DNA of 64,000 bases from Methylomonas montana (GTDB lineage Bacteria > Pseudomonadota > Gammaproteobacteria > Methylococcales > Methylomonadaceae), in contig NZ_CP129884.1 of NCBI RefSeq assembly GCF_030490285.1, forward strand, positions 124,001 through 188,000, given 5' to 3'. This document shows, piece by piece, positions 57,702-64,000 of this stretch. Made by a program: the position numbers and the translations under genes. The notes below the pieces were generated by a model. It was given only the letters and a program-made list of their open reading frames with translations. It did no database searches and was not told the DNA's origin. Positions within the stretch are counted from its first letter, which is position 1, and each line of letters opens with the position of its first letter.

Positions 57702-59155
57702 GCGAAGAAATATTAATTAACGTCACGCCGCCGGAAACCCGGGTGGCGGTGATCGAAAACGGCGTACTGCAAGAACTGATCATCGAGCGGGTTCGGCAAA
57801 AAGGTTTGGTCGGCAATATTTACAAAGGCGAGGTCTGTCGGGTATTGCCGGGCATGCAGGCGGCTTTTGTCGATATTGGTTTGGAAAAAGCCGCGTTTTT
57901 ACATTTATCCGATTTCAGCAGCCTGGAACTGGCGGAAAAGTCTTCGGAAAACATCGAACATTATCTGAAGGAAGGCCAAAAGCTGGTGGTGCAAGTCACC
58001 AAGGACCCGCTCGGTAATAAGGGTGCGCGGCTGACCACCGATATTTCGATACCGTCGCGTTATCAGGTTTACATGCCTTACGCCGGCAATTCCGGGGTGT
58101 CGCAGCGTATCGAATGCGAAGCCGAGCGTACCCGCTTGCGGGCCTGCATCGAAGCTTATCAGCAAAAACATGCGGTGCCGGGCGGTTTTATCTCCCGCAC
58201 CGCCGCCGAATGCGTGGAAGAGGTGATCCTGTATTCCGACATGACTTTTTTGCACAAGCTCTGGGAATCGATCCTGGATAAAAGCAAAAAGGCCAAGATC
58301 AAGTCCTTGATCCACGAAGACCTGCCGCTCAGCGTCCGTACTCTGCGCGATTTGTACAAGGACGGTATCGAAAAAATCCGAGTCGATTCCAAGGAAACTT
58401 TTCTAAGGCTGGTCGAGTTTGCCGAAACCTTCGTGCCGGAAATCGTTTCGGTCATCGAGCATTATTCCGGCGAGCGGCCGGTGTTCGACATTTATAACGT
58501 CGAAGACGAAATCAGCAAGGCGCTGGACCGCAAAGTCAAGCTCAAGTCCGGCGGCCATCTGGTGTTCGACCAGACCGAATCGATGACCACCGTGGACGTC
58601 AACACCGGCGGTTATGTCGGCGGCCGCAATCTGGAAGAAACCATCTTCAAGACCAATCTGGAAGCGGCGCAGACTATTTCCCGGCAGCTGCGGCTGCGCA
58701 ATCTGGGCGGCATCATCATCATCGATTTCATCGATATGCAGAGCGAGGACCACAAGAAACAGGTGTTGCAGGCCTTGCAGCGCAATCTGGACAAGGATCA
58801 CGCCAAGACCAAGATCACCGAAGTCTCGGCGCTGGGGCTGGTGGAAATGACCCGCAAGCGCACCCGCGAGAGCCTGGAACACATTCTTTGCGAACCGTGC
58901 TCGACCTGCGGCGGCCGTGGCGTATTGAAAACTCCGGAATCGATTTGCCTGGAAATTTTTCGGGAGATCATTCGGGTGGTCCGCCAATACAGTGTGCAAC
59001 AGATTTTGGTGCTGGCTTCAGAGCAAGTGGTGGAAATGCTGCTGGACGAAGAAGCCGACATGTTGGCCGAGTTGGAAGTGTTCTTGAAAGTCGGCATCAA
59101 AATCCGCGCCGAAGCCGAATACAATCAGGAACACTACGACGTGGTGTTGTTATAG
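57698..59155 (+). CDS. rng: ribonuclease G
   Basis: Endoribonuclease of the RNase E/G family that matures 16S rRNA 5' ends and turns over mRNA. 485 residues, no C-terminal scaffold. The S1 domain is near residues 38-125 (GLVGNIYKGEVCRVLPGMQA), catalytic metal-binding aspartates are in TTVDVNTGGYVGGRN near residue 300 and IIIDFIDMQSEDH near 345, and the zinc-link is CEPCSTCGGRG near residue 405. The overlap with maf and the next gene yhdP only nine bases on show one transcript. Confidence 0.96.
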   Translation: MSEEILINVTPPETRVAVIENGVLQELIIERVRQKGLVGNIYKGEVCRVLPGMQAAFVDIGLEKAAFLHLSDFSSLELAEKSSENIEHYLKEGQKLVVQVTKDPLGNKGARLTTDISIPSRYQVYMPYAGNSGVSQRIECEAERTRLRACIEAYQQKHAVPGGFISRTAAECVEEVILYSDMTFLHKLWESILDKSKKAKIKSLIHEDLPLSVRTLRDLYKDGIEKIRVDSKETFLRLVEFAETFVPEIVSVIEHYSGERPVFDIYNVEDEISKALDRKVKLKSGGHLVFDQTESMTTVDVNTGGYVGGRNLEETIFKTNLEAAQTISRQLRLRNLGGIIIIDFIDMQSEDHKKQVLQALQRNLDKDHAKTKITEVSALGLVEMTRKRTRESLEHILCEPCSTCGGRGVLKTPESICLEIFREIIRVVRQYSVQQILVLASEQVVEMLLDEEADMLAELEVFLKVGIKIRAEAEYNQEHYDVVLL

Positions 59156-59164
59156 GGTTGGGTC

Positions 59165-62100
59165 TTGGTCATTCACCACGTTACGCGGGCGACGCGACAT
59201 CTGCTGTTTTGGTCCCTGATTGCGGCCGCTCTGGCCTTGAGTGCGGTGCGGATTTTTTTGAGCGATATCGGCACTTACCGCGCGGCGCTGGAACAAAAAA
59301 TTCGGCAAACCACCGGCATTCCGCTGCACATCGGTCGGCTGGGCGCCAATATGCGCGGTTTCAGTCCGGAATTGCTGCTGCGGGAAATTGCCATCGAGGG
59401 TGTCGACGCCAAGGCCAAGCCTGCCATCCGTCTCAAGGAAGTGCGCATCGGCATCGATTTGCTGGAGTTATTGCTGACCCAGGATCCGATGGCCGCCAGT
59501 TGGGTGACCTTGGTGGGCGCCAAACTGGACATTCTGCGCAACGAAGACGGCAGTATCAGCATCAAGGGCTTACAAAGTAGCGACGAACAACCTTTGTGGC
59601 TGTTGCAGGGCGGCAAATACGAGATTTTGCAAAGCCAGGTGACTTGGCAGGATCTGAAGCGGCATCGGCCGCCGGTCACTGTCGAACAATTCGATTTACT
59701 GATCAAAAACGATTATCCGGATCAAAGTCACGAGATTCATTTGCTTAGCAGTTTGCCGGCGCAATACGGTGATAGCTTGCGGATTTCTGCGCGGCTTAAT
59801 GGCAATCTCTTTCAAGCCAACGCCATCAACGGCCAGCTCTATATCGAGGGCAACAATCTGCAAGGGCCGGCTTGGCTGATCGAGGACTTGGCGCTGGGTA
59901 TGCACTTGGAATCCGGCTCCGGCGATATCCGTATCTGGAGCCAATGGCGAGATTCCACGCCTTATCAGCTTAGCGGTTATCTACAAGGTCAACAGATTAA
60001 AATAGCCAAACAGCAGGGCAAAACCCTGCAATTGGATACTTTCGAAGGCAATCTGGGCTGGACCGAGCAAGATGGCTGGCAACGCTGGAGCGCTTACGAT
60101 GTCAATATCGTGGCGAATCATCAGCGCTGGCGGGACGGTGAGGCGTATCTGCAGCAGGACGCGCAAGGCAATCTGAGCGGGGTGATCAAGCAGTTGAATT
60201 TGCAAGCCTTGATGCATTTGGTGCCGCTGTTTTTGCCAGCCGATCAAAGCGATTTCGGCAAATGGCTACAACTCAATCCGCGCGGCAATTTGCAAAACCT
60301 GGCGTTTTACACGGACAGCAGCCGACAACGTTATGCGGTTAGCGGACATTTCAGCCAGCTTGGCAACGATGCGCAAGGCGACGTGCCGCAAATCCAGGAA
60401 TTGAGCGGCTCAATTCGTGCCAGCGATCAGGGCGGGCAACTGATAGTCGACAGCGAAAACGCCAAATTCAATGCCGTGCAAATGTTCAGAAGCAGCCTGG
60501 ACATCCCGCGCTTGCAAGGTCAAATCGACTGGCGGCAAACCGACACCGACTGGCAAATCTCCAGCGCAAACCTGGTGCTGGACAGCGCCGCCTTCCAAAC
60601 TCAAACTCGTCTGCAACTCAGCATCCCGAAGAATAACGACAGTGCTGTTATCGATATGCGTACCCGCTTCGGCAATTTCAAAGACATCAGTAAAGTACCG
60701 CAGTACCTGCCGGCCAAGATCATGGGCAAGGATGCGGTCGCCTGGTTGGACGATGCCTTCGTCGGCGGCCATATCGACAAGGGCGAAATGCTGCTGAACG
60801 GCAAACTGGCGGACTTTCCTTTCAGCAACGGTCCTGGCCGGTTTGAAGTGGTGTTTGCGATAGACGACGGCGACATTCAGTTCAACGAACTTTGGCCGCA
60901 TTTGCGTGATGTGCATGCCGACGTGCAGTTCCTCGGCGCGGACTTGCAGGTGGCGATCGACAGTGGCCGCAGCGAGAATGTCGATATCAAACAGGCGATG
61001 GTTACCATCCCCGATCTGGCCAATAGCGATTATGTCTATGTGTTGGGGCAAGTGCAGAGCAAATTGCCGCACAGCTTGCAGTTCCTGCAAAAAACCCCGT
61101 TGCGCGTCAAGGTCGATCCCCTGGCGAAAGTATTGGCGCCGGACGGTCAAACTCAGGTCGATCTTGATTTGAAAATCGCCTACTACGAAACCTTGCCCAC
61201 CACCGTTAAAGTCGATGCGCATCTGGACAAAGCCAGGTTGATGGTGAAGCCGGTGGATCTGGCCATCGACGGCATCAGCGGCGTTCTGCGCTTTACCGAG
61301 GATAGGGTCAGCAGCAATCGTATCGAAGCGCATACGCTGGGCTACCCGATCCATGCGTTGCTGCAAAGCGACCATGCGGCTACCCAGTTGCTGATAGATG
61401 GCGTGACCGATATTGACCGGCTGGAGCAGCAATTCAGCTTTTTGAAAAACCAAATTGCCGACGGTAGTTTTAATTACCAGACGGTGCTGACGCTGCCTTA
61501 CGATGCGGCCAAGCCATCGATCCTCAATATCGGTAGCGATTTGCGAGGGGTGACGATTAATACCGAGGATGCGTTGGCTAAATCGGCCGATCAAGAACAA
61601 GCCCTGAGTTTGCGCTTTCAATTCGATAACAGCACTTACCTGCCTTTACAGCTTCATTACGGCAAGGAATTGAACGCGGCGCTGTTGATCGACGGCAAGC
61701 AAAATAAGCTGTACTCGGGACATGTGATCTACGGCCGCGAAGACGCCGATTTTTTCGACAAAGCCGGCCTGAAATTGGAAATCCGCCAGCCGCGCTTTAA
61801 ATTATCCGAAGCCATCGCCGCTTTTGCCGACAACGAAAATCAGCAACGCTTGCCGGCATTACAAGAAGTTATTCTGGATACCGACGAACTGATCTGGCAA
61901 GGCCAGAATATCGGCGCATTGCAATGCCGACTCCAGCATCTGAACCAGGCCTGGCAGGGCACGATAGACAGCGCGATGGCGCGGGGCCGGCTGACGGTGC
62001 CGGATCAACGTAGCGGTGCCAACCCGATCAAGTTGCGGATGGATTATCTGAATTTATCGGCGATGGATGGCTTGAATTTCGACGCCGCCGAGGAAGTGGT

Positions 62101-62962
62101 CACCGACTTGCCGCTGATCGATATCGACAGTAAGCAACTGTTATGGCGCGGCGTGGATTTAGGCAATCTGAAGCTGGATACCGAGCGGCTGATCAACGGC
62201 ATTCATTTCAAGCATGTGCAGCTGGCCAGCGTCGCCGGCACCATAGACCTGAGTGCGGATTGGGTCAAACTGGTCGGCGGCAGCTCGACGCAATTGACCG
62301 GCAAGCTGAACATGAACGGTTTCGGCTTGTTTTTATCGCAATTGGGTTATACCGACGATATCCGGGGTACGCATGCCGAAATCAGCTTTAACGGCGGTTG
62401 GCGCGGCGCGCCGCAGCAATTTTCGCTGGCTAATCTGAACGGTCAAATGCAGGTCAAACTCAGCGACGGCCGCATCTCCAGCATCGAACCGGGTTTCGGG
62501 CGTCTGTTGGGTTTGATCGCGATGGAACAGTGGGCCAAGCGCTTGAGCCTGGATTTCAGCGACGTATACCGGCAAGGCTTGGCGTTTGATCAGATTACCG
62601 GCAATTTCACCATCGGTAACGGCCTGGCCTATACCGACGATTTATTGATCGACGCGGTGTCCGCCAAACTCAGCGTGGCCGGCACCGTCGATCTTCTGAA
62701 AAAGACCATGGATCATCGGGTGGCGGTGGTGCCCAAGAGTTCCGGGGCGTTGCCGATTGCTGGTACAATCGTCGGAGGCGTCGCCGCCATCATTACTCAA
62801 GTTGTGACGGACGATTATAAAGAAGGTTATTTTTTCGGCTCGCAATACAAACTGGCCGGGCCATGGGGAAATGTCGAAGTCACGCCGCTGCACGATCAGG
62901 ATGGCTTGGTGCAAAAAGCCTGGCGCAGCCTGACCGGTTTCGGTTGGCTGACCGGCAATTGA
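59165..62962 (+). CDS. yhdP: YhdP family envelope phospholipid transport protein
   Basis: 1265-residue AsmA-like (DUF3971) protein. One N-terminal membrane helix (LLFWSLIAAALALSAVRIF near residue 13) anchors a very large periplasmic beta-rich part, expected to form a hydrophobic groove spanning the envelope to carry phospholipids to the outer membrane. The C-terminal AsmA-like domain contains DGRISSIEPGFGRLLGLIAM near residue 1100. The start is a TTG at 59165 preceded by GGGTTGGG; an exact start needs proof. It follows rng by nine bases and precedes the nitrilase gene, as in Pseudomonas. Confidence 0.93.
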   Translation: MVIHHVTRATRHLLFWSLIAAALALSAVRIFLSDIGTYRAALEQKIRQTTGIPLHIGRLGANMRGFSPELLLREIAIEGVDAKAKPAIRLKEVRIGIDLLELLLTQDPMAASWVTLVGAKLDILRNEDGSISIKGLQSSDEQPLWLLQGGKYEILQSQVTWQDLKRHRPPVTVEQFDLLIKNDYPDQSHEIHLLSSLPAQYGDSLRISARLNGNLFQANAINGQLYIEGNNLQGPAWLIEDLALGMHLESGSGDIRIWSQWRDSTPYQLSGYLQGQQIKIAKQQGKTLQLDTFEGNLGWTEQDGWQRWSAYDVNIVANHQRWRDGEAYLQQDAQGNLSGVIKQLNLQALMHLVPLFLPADQSDFGKWLQLNPRGNLQNLAFYTDSSRQRYAVSGHFSQLGNDAQGDVPQIQELSGSIRASDQGGQLIVDSENAKFNAVQMFRSSLDIPRLQGQIDWRQTDTDWQISSANLVLDSAAFQTQTRLQLSIPKNNDSAVIDMRTRFGNFKDISKVPQYLPAKIMGKDAVAWLDDAFVGGHIDKGEMLLNGKLADFPFSNGPGRFEVVFAIDDGDIQFNELWPHLRDVHADVQFLGADLQVAIDSGRSENVDIKQAMVTIPDLANSDYVYVLGQVQSKLPHSLQFLQKTPLRVKVDPLAKVLAPDGQTQVDLDLKIAYYETLPTTVKVDAHLDKARLMVKPVDLAIDGISGVLRFTEDRVSSNRIEAHTLGYPIHALLQSDHAATQLLIDGVTDIDRLEQQFSFLKNQIADGSFNYQTVLTLPYDAAKPSILNIGSDLRGVTINTEDALAKSADQEQALSLRFQFDNSTYLPLQLHYGKELNAALLIDGKQNKLYSGHVIYGREDADFFDKAGLKLEIRQPRFKLSEAIAAFADNENQQRLPALQEVILDTDELIWQGQNIGALQCRLQHLNQAWQGTIDSAMARGRLTVPDQRSGANPIKLRMDYLNLSAMDGLNFDAAEEVVTDLPLIDIDSKQLLWRGVDLGNLKLDTERLINGIHFKHVQLASVAGTIDLSADWVKLVGGSSTQLTGKLNMNGFGLFLSQLGYTDDIRGTHAEISFNGGWRGAPQQFSLANLNGQMQVKLSDGRISSIEPGFGRLLGLIAMEQWAKRLSLDFSDVYRQGLAFDQITGNFTIGNGLAYTDDLLIDAVSAKLSVAGTVDLLKKTMDHRVAVVPKSSGALPIAGTIVGGVAAIITQVVTDDYKEGYFFGSQYKLAGPWGNVEVTPLHDQDGLVQKAWRSLTGFGWLTGN

Positions 62963-63059
62963 TCGGCTTTCGCCGGCTACATGGCCGGCATAATCGGCGT
63001 ATCGCCAAAAATACCCCGCTCAGCATAAGTTATCAAAAACAATTAATCAGGGACCACTC

Positions 63060-63878
63060 ATGACAATATGTGCAGCCATCCAAATGGCTTCCGGACCGCA
63101 AGTCGGCGCCAATTTGCTCGAAGCCGAAAAACTGATCGCCGAAGCCGTCAAAGCCGGCGCAAAACTGGTGGCCTTGCCGGAAAACTTCGCCATCATGGGC
63201 ATGAACGAATACGACAAGCTCAAAGTCAGCGAGCAGGATGGGCAAGGACCGATTCAGGATTTTTTGGCGGCCACTGCTAAAAAATATGGGGTTTGGGTAA
63301 TCGGCGGCACCATGCCGATGCAAGCGACCGTTCCTAACAAGGTGCGCGCGGCCTGCCTGGTTTACAACGAGCAAGGCGAGCGCGTGGCCCGTTACGACAA
63401 GGTACATTTATTCGATGTCAGCGTGCCGGATAGCGCCGAGGAATATCGCGAATCCGATTCGGTAGAGGCTGGCGATGTTCCCTGCGTGATCGACACCCCG
63501 TTCGGACGGGTCGGGATTGCGGTTTGTTACGACTTGCGTTTCCCGGAGTATTTTCGGCCCATGACCCGTCACGGGCTGGACATCCTGGTAATTCCTTCCG
63601 CTTTTACCGCCAAGACCGGCGCCGCGCATTGGGAAGTGCTGTTGCGGGCTCGCGCCATCGAAAATCTTTGCTACGTGATCGCCCCGAACCAAGGCGGTTT
63701 TCATATGAATGGCCGGCAGACGTTTGGGCACAGCATGGTGATCGATCCCTGGGGCGTGGTGCTGGATTGTTATAAAACTGGCCCGGGCTTTGTCAGCGCC
63801 GAAATCGATAAAAGCCGTTTGGAAAAAACCCGGCTGTCTTTCCCGGTGCTGGAACATAGACGCTTTTTTTGCGAGTGA
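63060..63878 (+). CDS. carbon-nitrogen hydrolase (nitrilase superfamily, Nit1-like)
   Basis: 272-residue amidase. The catalytic triad Glu-Lys-Cys is visible: E in ALPENFAIMG near residue 41, K in YDKVHLFDV near residue 113 and C in IAVCYDLRFPEYF near residue 155. The sequence pattern and place (yhdP upstream, tldD commonly downstream in relatives) fit the Nit1/YbeM type that removes deaminated glutathione. That role is inferred from known homologues. It is separated from yhdP by 97 bases. Confidence 0.9.
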   Translation: MTICAAIQMASGPQVGANLLEAEKLIAEAVKAGAKLVALPENFAIMGMNEYDKLKVSEQDGQGPIQDFLAATAKKYGVWVIGGTMPMQATVPNKVRAACLVYNEQGERVARYDKVHLFDVSVPDSAEEYRESDSVEAGDVPCVIDTPFGRVGIAVCYDLRFPEYFRPMTRHGLDILVIPSAFTAKTGAAHWEVLLRARAIENLCYVIAPNQGGFHMNGRQTFGHSMVIDPWGVVLDCYKTGPGFVSAEIDKSRLEKTRLSFPVLEHRRFFCE

Positions 63879-63883
63879 TCCTT

Positions 63884-64000
63884 ATGTTGAGAAAGTTGAC
63901 TTACGGTTTGCCTTGTTTATTGTTGACGGCGTGCGCGGATGCGCCGGACAAGTATCGAGACACACACCATTTGGAACTGCCGCCGGTATTGCCGATAGAG
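63884..64000 (+). CDS. lipoprotein, N-terminal part only (cut by window edge)
   Basis: ATG 63884 opens a frame to the window end. It begins MLRKLTYGLPCLLLTACADA, a signal peptide with lipobox LTAC, then the mature part starts ADAPDKYRDTHHLE followed by LPPVLPIE. This type of start (tyrosine-arginine-aspartate-threonine, then a Pro-rich stretch) resembles BamC-like lipoproteins, but 39 residues are too few to be sure. It follows the nitrilase gene by five bases and is probably in the same operon. Confidence 0.65.
   Translation, partial: MLRKLTYGLPCLLLTACADAPDKYRDTHHLELPPVLPIE

Overview
The window is a chromosomal segment of a gammaproteobacterium. Gene content (guaB/guaA, mutY-yggX, ribF, sodB of the iron type, yicC, rph-rdgB, rlmH-maf-rng-yhdP-nitrilase) and gene order around rng/yhdP are typical of Gammaproteobacteria. 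The general feel of the proteins, the moderate G+C content and the DabA/NuoL/NuoM cluster suggest a Methylococcales methanotroph close to Methylomonas. That last step is inference, because no methane-oxidation gene lies in the window. No rRNA, tRNA or CRISPR array was seen.

Layout. 1-2131 is an accessory stretch: a cut lipoprotein gene, a decayed coiled-coil reading frame built on a 21-base period, and an AT-rich gene for an unknown membrane/coiled-coil protein. 2132-4917 (minus strand) holds a DUF2333-DUF4389-dinB operon and ycgL. 5007-10323 (plus) holds a CPBP protease, a membrane protein, and guaB and guaA separated by a methyltransferase. 10324-11923 is a small accessory insertion with unknown small proteins, a PD-(D/E)XK nuclease-like protein and an antitoxin fragment. 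11961-14595 holds mutY-yggX, ribF and a DUF1289 gene. 14601-20196 holds a flippase, a TetR/GST divergent pair with visible operators, a papain-like pseudogene, sodB, a CYTH gene and a TPR-like protein. 20263-24891 encodes a 1542-residue sensor with two solute-binding domains, PAS domains, GGDEF and EAL. 24862-30386 (minus) is a cobalamin lower-ligand/late-assembly cluster (cobU, cobT, cobS, bluB, cobQ) with a UspA gene and a TM2-domain gene.

30395-41271 is mixed: a YheS-type ABC-F protein, flavin reductase, zinc-ribbon membrane protein, yicC, a Ser/Thr kinase, rph-rdgB-phosphotransferase, an NlpE-like protein and a DUF2799 lipoprotein. 41540-53545 (minus) is the most notable block: a DabA-type inorganic-carbon subunit with its zinc-ligand pattern intact, four proton-antiporter-like membrane subunits (one NuoL-like, three NuoM-like), a beta-carbonic anhydrase and a SulP transporter. 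Together these look like an enlarged bicarbonate/CO2 accumulation system. 53747-56650 pairs a flavodiiron-type metallo-beta-lactamase protein with a GGDEF-EAL protein, a likely O2/NO-to-c-di-GMP circuit. 56657-64000 is the conserved rlmH-maf-rng-yhdP-nitrilase run followed by a cut lipoprotein gene.

Working together: guaB/guaA feed GTP, which the two large GGDEF-EAL proteins can turn over as c-di-GMP. BluB makes dimethylbenzimidazole, CobT activates it, CobU and CobQ prepare the corrinoid half and CobS joins them. SulP, carbonic anhydrase and the DabA block would act on the internal bicarbonate pool. Several broken or repeat-rich stretches (359-721, 10358-10382, 11804-11923, 17658-17978, 51831-51974) mark places where the chromosome has been remodelled.
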